Origin: Paraburkholderia sp. D15
GTDB lineage: Bacteria > Pseudomonadota > Gammaproteobacteria > Burkholderiales > Burkholderiaceae
Length of the DNA stretch: 64,000 nt
Reading direction: 5' to 3'
Assembly (NCBI RefSeq): GCF_029910215.1
Contig: NZ_CP110395.1
Location: 1,488,001-1,552,000, forward strand
Below are positions 32,794 to 42,100 of the stretch, piece after piece. The stretch's first letter is position 1, and the number at the start of each line of letters is the position of its first letter. Below the pieces are notes generated by a model. The model was not told the origin of the DNA. It did not search any database and saw only the letters and a list, made by a program, of their open reading frames with translations. A program made the position numbers and the translations under genes.

Positions 32794-33351
32794 ATGATCC
32801 GCCTGCCTCTCGCCACCCTCACCAGTGCCTGCATGGCCAGCCTGCTCGTCGTCGCCACGGCGGCCCACGCGCAGAATGCCGCACCGGCCGCCGACGCGAG
32901 CCGTCTGCATGCCGCCGATCAGACCTTCATCGCCGACGGCACCCAGGTCGTCGCCACCCAGCGCGACGCCGCGCGCATCGCGACCGCACGTTCCAGCGAC
33001 CGCGACGTGAAGGCCTTCGCCGAACGCGTGTCGACCGACAACGCGAAGATCACCGCCGCGTTGCGCGCCGCCAGCCCGCGCGGCGTCGACGTGCCGAAGA
33101 ACGATCCCGATGCGGCGACGCTCGCGAGCATCAACAACCTGCGCGGCGCCGATTTCGACAAGGCGTACATCGAGCAGGTCGCGCTCGCCGGCGAGCAGAA
33201 GGCGCTGTCCGCATTCCAGGCTGAAATCGCCTCGGGCCGCGACGAACAGTTGAAGGCGGTCGCGAAGCAGTCGCTGCCGGCCATCCAGGCGCAATACGCG
33301 GCGGCGCAGGATCTCGCCAAACGCAAGCATCTCGCCACGAACGCGCAATAA
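32794..33351 (+). CDS. DUF4142 periplasmic protein
   Basis: 185 aa; the ATG has AAGGAGA upstream. A signal peptide (cleavage near A-A-H-A-Q) leads to a four-helix domain with the DUF4142 words A-D-Q-T-F-I-A-D, A-R-S-S-D-R-D-V-K-A-F-A and D-K-A-Y-I-E-Q-V-A. These ferritin-like helical proteins occur in the periplasm of many proteobacteria, often stress-induced; the function is not established. Single gene, no operon partner. Confidence 0.88.
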   Translation: MIRLPLATLTSACMASLLVVATAAHAQNAAPAADASRLHAADQTFIADGTQVVATQRDAARIATARSSDRDVKAFAERVSTDNAKITAALRAASPRGVDVPKNDPDAATLASINNLRGADFDKAYIEQVALAGEQKALSAFQAEIASGRDEQLKAVAKQSLPAIQAQYAAAQDLAKRKHLATNAQ

Positions 33352-33556
33352 GCGGCGAGGCCGCGCGTCGCGTTGCGGCGTGACGCGCGGTTTTGCCTGA
33401 TGGGTGTGACGCGACGCGTCGCCCATTTCGGCGATAATCGGCCTCTTTCTTTCGATGCCGATGCGCACGCGAAGCTGATGTCGAGTTCGTGTGCGCCGTC
33501 CTGGTAGAAGGAAAACGCCCTCAACGTTTCCATCGCATTCACTTCAAGCTCACCGT

Positions 33557-35281
33557 ATGGGCAAGCCTGCCAATCTGCCGCAACAGTTGGACTCGATGCT
33601 TCGGCAAGCCGTCGCGCTTCAGCAGAACGGCGCACTCGCCGAAGCCGGAGAACTCTATCGCGAGATCCTCGAACTCAAACCGCGCCACTTCGACGCGCTG
33701 CAACTGCTCGGCGCGCTCGCGCTGCAGGCGGGGCGTCTGGAAGAGGGCGTCGAGTTGCTGAAAAAAGCGCTCGCGGTCAACGCGAGACAGGCGCCGATCC
33801 ATTCGAATCTCGCCTATGCGCTGAATGCGCTGCGGCGCTTCGACGAAGGCCTCGCCAGCGCCGAACGTGCGCTCGCGTTGCAGCCGGATTTCCCCGATGC
33901 ATTGAACAATCGCGGTAACGCCCAGGCGGGCCTCGACCGCCCGCTCGACGCGCTCGGCAGCTTCGATCGCGCGATCGTGCGCACGCCGGCTTTCGCGCAG
34001 GCCTGGAACAATCGCGCGTGCGTGCTGCGCGATCTCGGACGGCCGGAAGATGCGCTTGCCAGTTGCGACCGCGCGCTCGAATTGCAGCCCGGCTATCCGG
34101 ACGCATGGAGCAATCGCGGCAACGCGCTCAGCGACCTGAACCAGCCGCAACAGGCGGAGCAAAGTTACCGGCGCGCGCTCGAACTCGCGCCGTCGTTCGC
34201 GGATGCGTGGAATAACCTGGGCCTCACGCAGATCGATCTCGACCGCCATGCGGACGCGCTCGCGAGCTACCAGCGCGCATTGGCCGTGAATCCCGATGCC
34301 GCCGAAACGCACTGGAACGAGTCGCTGTGTCTGCTGCAGATGGGGCAGCTCGAAGCGGGCTTTCGTGCATACGAATGGCGTTGGGAGCGCGATCGCATCA
34401 AGGCGGGCCGCCGCGTGTTCGCGCAGCCAGTATGGCTCGGCGATTTTCCGCTGGAAGGCAAGACGATTCTGTTGCACGCGGAGCAGGGGCTCGGCGATAC
34501 CTTGCAGTTCTGCCGCTACGCGGCGCTCGTGTCGAAGCTCGGTGCGAAGGTCGTGCTCGAAGTGCAGCCGGAGTTGCTGCGTCTGCTGACGACGCTCGAC
34601 GGTGTGGATCAATTGATCGAAGCGGGCCAGCCGTTGCCGCCGTTCGACTGCCATTGTCCGCTGCTGAGTCTGCCGCTCGCGCTTGGCACGAAGCTCGATA
34701 GCATTCCGTCGGCCACGCCGTATCTGTTCGCGCAAACGCGCGCCGCCGAAACCTGGCGCGTGCGGCTGAACGACGGCGCGCAAGGCCGGCTCAAGGTCGG
34801 ACTCGTATGGGCGGGCGGCAACCGGCCGCACGTCGCCGAGCTGCGCAAGAACGATGCGAGACGTTCGATCGCGTTCGAACGTCTGGCGCCGCTGCTCGAC
34901 GTGCCGCACGTGCAGTTCTTCAGCCTGCAGAAAGGCGCCGCCGCGCGGCAACTGGCGGACAGCGGCATGGGTCATGCCGTGATCGATTACACGGAAGAAC
35001 TGCACGATTTCGCCGACACCGCCGCGCTGGTCGCGCAACTCGACCTGGTGATTTCCGTCGACACGTCCACCGCGCATCTGGCCGGCGCGCTGGACCGTCC
35101 GGTGTGGATCCTGAACCGCTTCGACACCTGCTGGCGCTGGATGCTCGAACGCAGCGACACGCCGTGGTACCCGAGCGCGCGGCTGTTCCGTCAGCCGGAA
35201 CTGGGCGACTGGGGCAGCGTGATTCTCGCCGCGCGCGACGCGCTGGCCGGGCTGACCAGGCTGACTGCAACGCGAGCCTGA
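33557..35281 (+). CDS. TPR protein with glycosyltransferase-like C-terminal domain
   Basis: 574 aa from the ATG at 33557. Residues ~10-285 are seven to eight TPR units, with repeated A-W-N-N-x-G/A-x-x-L-x-D-L-x-x-x-x-x-A text. Residues ~310-570 have the GT-B-type fold of the heptosyltransferase-like proteins often fused to TPRs: H-A-E-Q-G-L-G-D-T-L-Q-F, V-G-L-V-W-A-G and S-V-D-T-S-T-A-H-L-A-G-A. Such proteins may move sugars onto proteins or lipids; acceptor unknown. No signal peptide. Confidence 0.82.
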   Translation: MGKPANLPQQLDSMLRQAVALQQNGALAEAGELYREILELKPRHFDALQLLGALALQAGRLEEGVELLKKALAVNARQAPIHSNLAYALNALRRFDEGLASAERALALQPDFPDALNNRGNAQAGLDRPLDALGSFDRAIVRTPAFAQAWNNRACVLRDLGRPEDALASCDRALELQPGYPDAWSNRGNALSDLNQPQQAEQSYRRALELAPSFADAWNNLGLTQIDLDRHADALASYQRALAVNPDAAETHWNESLCLLQMGQLEAGFRAYEWRWERDRIKAGRRVFAQPVWLGDFPLEGKTILLHAEQGLGDTLQFCRYAALVSKLGAKVVLEVQPELLRLLTTLDGVDQLIEAGQPLPPFDCHCPLLSLPLALGTKLDSIPSATPYLFAQTRAAETWRVRLNDGAQGRLKVGLVWAGGNRPHVAELRKNDARRSIAFERLAPLLDVPHVQFFSLQKGAAARQLADSGMGHAVIDYTEELHDFADTAALVAQLDLVISVDTSTAHLAGALDRPVWILNRFDTCWRWMLERSDTPWYPSARLFRQPELGDWGSVILAARDALAGLTRLTATRA

Positions 35282-35365
35282 CCTGCCGCGCTCGCCGACG
35301 TGTGCGGGTGGACGCGCGTAGACTGGACGTCCGTTCATCGACGGCTAGGCCACGGAGATTCATCA

Positions 35366-36391
35366 ATGGAATACAGACATCTGGGTGCTTCCGGCTTCAA
35401 GGTGCCGGTACTGAGTTTCGGCACCGGCACATTCGGCGGCAAGGGCGAGTTTTTCGAGGCATGGGGCAACAGCGACGTCGCCGACGCGCGTCGTCTGATC
35501 GACATCTGTTTCGACGCGGGCGTCACCATGTTCGACACCGCGGACATCTACTCGAGCGGCGCTTCCGAAGCGGTGCTCGGCGAGGCGCTGAAGGGCAAGC
35601 GCGATCAAGCCATCATTTCGACCAAGGCGACCTTCCGTTTCGACGACGGTCCGAACAACGTCGGCTCGTCGCGCTTCCATCTGATCCAGGCGGTGGACGC
35701 CGCGCTCAAGCGTCTGCAAACCGACTACATCGACCTGTTCCAGCTGCACGGTTTCGACGCGCGAACGCCGGTCGCCGAAGTGCTGTCCACGCTCGACGAT
35801 CTGGTGCGTGCGGGCAAGATCCGCTATACCGGCGTGTCGAATTTTTCCGGCTGGCATCTGATGAAATCGCAGGATGTCGCCGATCGTTACGGCTATCCGC
35901 GCTATGTCGCGAATCAGACGTACTACTCGCTGGTGGGACGCGATTACGAGTGGGAGCTGATGCCGCTCGGCATCGATCAGGGCGTCGGCGCGGTGGTGTG
36001 GAGTCCGCTCGGCTGGGGGCGTCTCACCGGCAAGATCAAACGCGGCCAGCCGTTGCCCGAGACGAGCCGTCTGCACAAGACGGCCGACATGGGGCCGCCG
36101 GTGCCGGAAGACTATCTGTTCCGCGTGCTCGACGCGATCGACGAGGTCGCCGCCGAAACCGGCAAGACCGTGCCGCAGATCGCGCTGAACTGGCTGCTGC
36201 AGCGTCCCACCGTGTCGACCGTGCTGATCGGCGCGCGCAACGAGGAGCAACTGCGGCAGAACCTCGGCGCGGTAGGCTGGAATCTGACGCCGGAGCAGGT
36301 CGCGAAGCTCGACGCGGCGAGCGCCGTGCGGCCCGTGTATCCGTACTGGCATCAGGAAGGGTTCACCGAACGGAATCCGAAGCCGGTCTGA
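35366..36391 (+). CDS. Aldo/keto reductase
   Basis: 341 aa; ATG with GGAGA upstream. The catalytic tetrad is visible: Asp and Tyr in D-T-A-D-I-Y-S-S-G, Lys in I-S-T-K-A-T-F, His in F-Q-L-H-G-F. The NADP-binding end has I-G-A-R-N-E-E-Q-L. It belongs to the YajO/YghZ-like group that reduces aldehydes and ketones with NADPH; the natural substrate is unclear. No operon partner. Confidence 0.9.
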   Translation: MEYRHLGASGFKVPVLSFGTGTFGGKGEFFEAWGNSDVADARRLIDICFDAGVTMFDTADIYSSGASEAVLGEALKGKRDQAIISTKATFRFDDGPNNVGSSRFHLIQAVDAALKRLQTDYIDLFQLHGFDARTPVAEVLSTLDDLVRAGKIRYTGVSNFSGWHLMKSQDVADRYGYPRYVANQTYYSLVGRDYEWELMPLGIDQGVGAVVWSPLGWGRLTGKIKRGQPLPETSRLHKTADMGPPVPEDYLFRVLDAIDEVAAETGKTVPQIALNWLLQRPTVSTVLIGARNEEQLRQNLGAVGWNLTPEQVAKLDAASAVRPVYPYWHQEGFTERNPKPV

Positions 36392-36696
36392 GCGCCGCCT
36401 GATTAGCGGCCGTCATTCAGCGCGTCGCCGCGCGCTCCGCTCGCACGCGATCTCGCGTGATCGGGTGGGGCGCGCGGCGATTTCGTTTTTCCGCCGCGGC
36501 GCGTATGAAGGGCACGCGCTGCAAGGGTGACGCGATCAGTTGCGGTAGCCCCGGCTGGCGAAGTGTCTGCTATGTGGCGTCGATATGACGTGACGGCGTG
36601 GGATGATACGCGCCGTGCCGGACCATGCGGGGTGTTGGATCCGGCAAACATTGAATACGACGCGCCCTGACGGCGCGTCACGACAGGAGCAGGGCG
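36392..36696. other. Intergenic region before the SSB-like gene
   Basis: 305 bp with no gene or clear motif beyond short GC-rich repeats of CGCGCCC/GGCGCGT type near 36660-36680, just before the start. Confidence 0.35.
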
Positions 36697-37014
36697 ATGA
36701 TAGATGGACTGGTGGGCGGACGTTTGTATGGCGAAGCGCAGATCCGCACCGGACAGAACGGCAGCCGTTACGTTACGTGCAAGGTCCGCGCGACGACCAA
36801 CGACGGCGACACGATCTTCGTCAACGTGATCGCGTTCGACGAGGGCGTGCAAACCGCGCTGCTCGCGTTGAGCGATGCGGACAGCGTCGCACTGAGCGGC
36901 ACGCTGACGCCGAAAGTGTGGACCGACAAGAATGGGCTCGTGAAACCGGCGATCGACATGGTCGCGCACCGGGTGCTGAGTGCCCACGAAGGGCGCCGCG
37001 ACGACGAAGCCTGA
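36697..37014 (+). CDS. Short SSB-like OB-fold protein
   Basis: 105 aa; ATG behind GGAGCAGGGCG. It shows the single-strand-DNA-binding pattern G-R-L-Y-G-E-A-Q-I-R-T-G-Q-N-G-S-R-Y-V-T, then F-V-N-V-I-A-F-D and L-S-G-T-L-T-P-K-V-W. It lacks the long glycine-rich tail and the acidic D-I-P-F tip of the housekeeping SSB, so it is an accessory form that may not recruit the usual partners. Isolated gene. Confidence 0.8.
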   Translation: MIDGLVGGRLYGEAQIRTGQNGSRYVTCKVRATTNDGDTIFVNVIAFDEGVQTALLALSDADSVALSGTLTPKVWTDKNGLVKPAIDMVAHRVLSAHEGRRDDEA

Positions 37015-37273
37015 GCGACGCTGCGCGGCTCGCCGCCGCGCCGCTTCGTTATGGCGGAAATACGCCGAAATGTGTTCTTCGTGGTTAACCCCACGTCATA
37101 CTCGCGCGACATAGTGTCATTCTCGAACGCGCAAGAAATCGTCCGCGTATCGAGGGACGAGAAAAAATGACCGCACGCGGGTGCACGGAATCGGCGCCGG
37201 CGGCAGCGTTGAAAACGTCAATGCGTTGCAACGCTTGTCGCCCACCGGCCCCGCGTGATGCATGGGGGAAATC

Positions 37274-38890
37274 ATGAATCGCAATCGTTCGCTCGGCGTC
37301 GTGACCGGCGCGGCGCAACTCGCCAGCGCCGACGTGCTGTGCCGTATCAGCGCGGCCTCGCGCCGGCCCGGCGCGGTTAAACCGTTCGATCTGCTGCTGG
37401 AACAGCGAAGCTGGCAAGGTCCGGCGTCGCAGAGCGCGGCGAGCGCCGCGTTCAAGATTCATGTGTTCGATGCACTGCGCGCTTTCGAGAAACGGGGCGT
37501 CGATGCGATCGTGCTGCCGTGCTTTCTCAGTCATACCTTCATCGACGAACTGACGGCGAATCTCGCCGTGCCGGTCGCGAACCTGATGAGCGCGCTGGCG
37601 GCGCATGTGCGCCGCACGTTTCCGACGGCGCGCCGGATCGGCGTGCTGACCTCCGACGCGATCCGCGCGGACGGTCTCTTCGAACGTTATTTCGATGCAC
37701 GCAGTTACGACGTGCTGCATCCGCTGAACGAAGCGGGCGTGGACTGCGTGACGAGCGCGGTGCATGGCGACGACGGCATCAAGCGCGGCTGTTTTCACGG
37801 CCGGCCCATCGCGTTGTTGCGCGCGGCTTGCACGGACCTGATCGCGCAGGGCGCCGATCTGATCCTGCCGGGGCTCACGGAAATCGCGCTGCTCGCGCGC
37901 GCAATCGGCGAGCTGCCGGTGCCGTTCGTCGACGTCAATCTGGTCTACGCCCGCTACATCGCCACCGCGCAATTCGCGCAGCCCGCCGAGCTGCAGCGGC
38001 GGCGTTTCAAGGTCGGCGTGCTGGGCGGCGTGGGGCCGGCGGCGACCGTCGACTTCATGGACAAGCTGGTGCGCAATACGCCCGCCGCGCGCGATCAGGA
38101 TCATCTGAAGGTGATGGTCGAACAGAATCCGCAGATTCCGGACCGCACGGATGCGCTGCTCGGCCGCGGCGCCGATCCCACGCTCGCGCTGTACGCCGCG
38201 TGCCGAACGCTCGAGGAGGGCGGCGCGGATCTGATCGCGATTCCGTGCAATACCGCGCATGCGTTTGTCGAACGGATCCAGCCGTCGCTGACGATTCCGA
38301 TCGTGAATATGCTCACCTGTACCGTCGATTTCGTGCGCAGTGCGTTTCCGGACGTGCGCGAGATCGGCGTGCTCGCGACCAGCGGCACGCTGGCGAGCGG
38401 CGTGTACGCGGCGGCGCTCGACGCGCGCGGCTGTGTGCAGGTGGCGCCGCGCGCGGCCGCCCAGGCGCGCCTGATGAACGCGATCTACGGGCCGCGCGGC
38501 GCGAAGGCGGGTTTCTGGTCGGGTGAGTGCCGCGACGACTTCCGCGCCGCGATCGACGATCTCGTCGCCCAGGGCGTGCAAGTGATCGTGCTGGGTTGCA
38601 CGGAGCTACCGCTGCTGATGGACGACCTGTCGACGCTCGACGCGCTGGGGCAGGCGGTGCGCTTCGTCGATCCGACCGAGGTGCTGGCGCGGCGTTGCGT
38701 GGCTTATGCGTTGGGGGCGGATGCCCCCGCGCCGGCGGTTTTTGCTTTGGAGCCGTCGGCTTTGCCGGGCGTGACGATGACGCCCGCCGTCGCGCCCGCG
38801 CCGGCGCTGGCGCCCAGAACGCGGCGTGGGCGTGTTCGCGATGGGGTTTGCGCACGTTCCCGCGTGCGTGCCACCGGACTGTTCAGCTAG
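37274..38890 (+). CDS. Tandem Asp/Glu racemase-family protein, first domain degenerate
   Basis: 538 aa; the ATG at 37274 has GGGGGAAA upstream. Two racemase-family domains are joined head to tail. The second (from ~residue 250) has both catalytic cysteines, in P-C-N-T-A-H (~326) and G-C-T-E-L (~442), as in aspartate racemases of the broad-specificity amino-acid type. The first has the first Cys (P-C-F-L-S-H, C83) but the second is replaced: I-L-P-G-L-T-E-I (~203). So only the C-terminal half should be active; the first may be structural or regulatory. The C-terminal ~45 residues are Pro/Ala-rich and unlike the family. Confidence 0.82.
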   Translation: MNRNRSLGVVTGAAQLASADVLCRISAASRRPGAVKPFDLLLEQRSWQGPASQSAASAAFKIHVFDALRAFEKRGVDAIVLPCFLSHTFIDELTANLAVPVANLMSALAAHVRRTFPTARRIGVLTSDAIRADGLFERYFDARSYDVLHPLNEAGVDCVTSAVHGDDGIKRGCFHGRPIALLRAACTDLIAQGADLILPGLTEIALLARAIGELPVPFVDVNLVYARYIATAQFAQPAELQRRRFKVGVLGGVGPAATVDFMDKLVRNTPAARDQDHLKVMVEQNPQIPDRTDALLGRGADPTLALYAACRTLEEGGADLIAIPCNTAHAFVERIQPSLTIPIVNMLTCTVDFVRSAFPDVREIGVLATSGTLASGVYAAALDARGCVQVAPRAAAQARLMNAIYGPRGAKAGFWSGECRDDFRAAIDDLVAQGVQVIVLGCTELPLLMDDLSTLDALGQAVRFVDPTEVLARRCVAYALGADAPAPAVFALEPSALPGVTMTPAVAPAPALAPRTRRGRVRDGVCARSRVRATGLFS

Positions 38891-39010
38891 TCCCGCTGTC
38901 CGGGCCGGCCGTTCGGACGGGGCCGCGCAACGCGGCTGGACGAACCGGATCGGGATGCGGGTCGGGATGCCCTACATGGCGCAAGGACAATCGTGCGGCG
39001 TCATGGAAAA

Positions 39011-39026
39011 CTGTATAAACATACAG
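39011..39026. promoter_or_regulatory. LexA (SOS) box upstream of the double uvrA
   Basis: CTGTATAAACATACAG: CTGT and ACAG arms with an 8-bp AT-rich spacer, the enterobacterial/beta-proteobacterial LexA consensus, with flanks AA and TA also fitting. It lies 91 bp before the uvrA start, where it would cover the promoter. The gene should be repressed by LexA and induced by DNA damage. Confidence 0.8.
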
Positions 39027-39116
39027 TATAGTATCCCGTTGCAACCGGGCGTCCGGCGTGTGATTCCGCCGGCCCGGCTGCCCCGAACTTGCGCGGTCGC
39101 GAGGCGTCCGTGAGAG

Positions 39117-42100
39117 GTGGCCCACTCCTTCAGACGGTCGGACAAATTGGCATCCAACGGTATTAACGGCAAAAGCGGCGGCAAAAGCGGCCGCAAGAGC
39201 GAAAGCGGCGGCGTGAGCGGCAAAAACGGTGCTGGCGGTGCTGGCGGCCCGGACCACGCAACCCGCGCCAACGGCATCATCAGGATTCGCGGCGCGCGCC
39301 AGCACAACCTCAAGAACGTCGACCTCGACGTCCGCACCGGCGAAATGACGGTCGTCACCGGGCCGTCCGGCTCCGGCAAGTCGAGCCTCGTGTTCGACAC
39401 GCTCTACGCGGAAGGACAGCGGCGCTACGTCGAAACCTTCAGCGCGTACGCGCGCCAGTTCCTCGACCGCATGGACCGGCCGCAGGTCGACAAGGTGGAC
39501 GGCGTGCCGCCCGCCATCGCGATCGACCAGACCAATCCGGTGCGCAGTTCGCGCTCCACGGTCGGCACCATGACGGAGCTCAACGACCATCTGAAGCTGC
39601 TGTACGCGCGCGCGGCCGAGCTGTTCGACCGGCAAACCGCGCTGCAGGTGCGTCACGACACGCCGGAAACGATCTACGCCGAATTGCAGGAGCGCATCGC
39701 GCGGCACGGCGAGGAACCGCGTCTCGTCGTCACGTTCCCGGTGGAATTGCCGGAGTCCGCATCGGAACAGGAGGTGGAGCAATGGCTGTCGGCAAGCGGC
39801 TATACCCGCGTGCAGGCACAGCGCGAAGTCGATTCGCCGACCGGCCGGCGCAAGCTGCTCGACGTGGTGGCCGACCGCTTCCGGCTGAGTTCGGTCGACA
39901 AGGCGCGCGTGGTCGAGGCGATCGAGGCGTCGCTCAAACGCGGCGGCGGGCGCGTGAATGTCTATGTGCTGCCGGCGTCCTCATCCGCGGCGGATGAAGC
40001 GCAGGGCGGCTCGGCGGCCGAGCCGGTCATCTGGCGTTTCTCCACCGGCCTGCATAGCCCGGAAAGCGATCTGCGCTACGCCGACCCGCAGCCGGCGCTG
40101 TTCTCGTTCAATTCGGCCTACGGCGCATGCGAAGTCTGCCGCGGCTTCGGCCGGGTGATCGGCGTCGATCTCGGGCTGGTGATTCCCGACGCGCGCAAGA
40201 CGCTCAGCGAAGGCGCGATCAAGCCGATGCAAACGCCCGCGTGGAAGGAGTGCCAGGACGACCTGATGCGCTACGCGGCGAAGGCCGGCATCCGCCGCGG
40301 CACGCCGTGGGGCGAGCTGACCGACGCCGAGCGCGACTGGGTGATCAACGGCTCGCCGGACTGGAACGGCACGTGGCAGACGCATTGGTACGGCGTCAAA
40401 CGCTTCTTCGATTATCTGGAGTCGAAGGCGTACAAGATGCACATTCGCGTGCTGCTGTCCAAATACCGCAGCTACACGCCGTGCGAAACCTGCGGCGGCG
40501 CGCGGCTGAAAACGGAATCGCTGCTGTGGCGTCTGGGCAGCAAGGCGAATGCCGACGAGGTGCTGCCCGAGGGCCGGCGCTTCATGCCGCGCGGCGTCGA
40601 ATGGAACCGTGCGCAACTGGAGGCGCTGCCGGGCCTGACCGTGCACGATCTGATGCTGTTGCCGATCGAGCGCATCCGCCGTTTCTTCGACGAAATCAGT
40701 CTGCCCAGCGCGTTGCTCGACGACGCGCTGAAGCTGTTGCTCGCCGAGGTGCGCACGCGTCTGAAGTATCTGTGCGACGTCGGCCTCGGTTATCTGACGC
40801 TCGACCGGCAAAGCCGCACGTTGTCCGGCGGCGAGGTGCAGCGGATCAACCTGACCACGGCGCTCGGCACGTCGCTGACCAAGACGCTGTTCGTGCTCGA
40901 CGAGCCGAGTATCGGTCTGCATCCGCGCGACCTGAACCGGATCGTCGAGGCGATGCACCGGCTGCGCGACGCGGGCAATACGCTGGTGGTGGTCGAGCAC
41001 GATCCGTCGGTGATGCTCGCGGCGGATCGTTTGATCGACATGGGGCCGGGCCCGGGCGAACGCGGCGGCTCCATCATTTACGACGGCGCGCCGGAGGCGA
41101 TCCGTTCGTCCGGCACGCTGACCGGCGAGTATCTGGGCGGGCGGCGCCACGTCGCGGATGCCGCGCACTGGGCGCGCCGTCCGGTGGATGACACCACGCC
41201 GCGCATCGTGCTGGAAGGCGCGACCGAACACAATCTGCGCGACGTCACGGTCGAGATTCCGCTGCAACGGCTCGTCTGCGTGACGGGGGTGTCCGGCTCC
41301 GGCAAGTCCACGCTGCTGCAGGACGTGCTGTATCCGGCCATGGCGCGGCACTTCGGCATTGCCACCGAATCGCCGGGCGCATTCCGCAGTCTGACGGGCG
41401 CGGATCAGGTGACCGACGTCGTGTTCGTCGACCAGTCGCCGATCGGCAAGACCGCGCGCTCGAATCCGGCGAGCTACGTCGGCGCATTCGACGAAATCCG
41501 CAAGCTGTTCGCCAAGGCGCCGCTCGCGCAGCAACGCGGCTACGGTCCCGGCATGTTCAGCTTCAACTCGGGCGACGGGCGTTGCCCGACCTGCGGCGGT
41601 TCGGGCTTCGAGCACATCGAAATGCAGTTCCTGAGCGACGTGTATCTGCGCTGTCCGGATTGCGATGGGCGCCGGTATCGCGCGGAACTGCTCGAAGTGA
41701 AGATCGAACGCGGCGAGCCGGCGCGCGCGCTGAGCATTGCCGACGTGCTTGAACTGACCGTCAGCGAGGCGGCCGCGTACTTCGCGAAAGACGCCGAGGT
41801 GTTGCGCGTGCTGCAACCCATCGTCGATGTCGGTCTCGAGTACGTGAAGCTCGGCCAGCCGGTGCCCACGTTGTCCGGCGGCGAAGCGCAGCGGCTCAAG
41901 CTGGCCGGTTTCCTTGCGGAATCGGCGCAGGCGGGGTCCGCGCGCAGCGCAAGGCAAGCGGTCGCGAAACGGTTGTTCATGTTCGACGAGCCGACCACCG
42001 GTCTGCATTTCGACGACATCGCCAAGCTGATGCGAGCGTTCGGCAAGCTGCTCGCGAGCGGTCATTCGCTGATCGTGATCGAACACAATCTCGACGTGAT

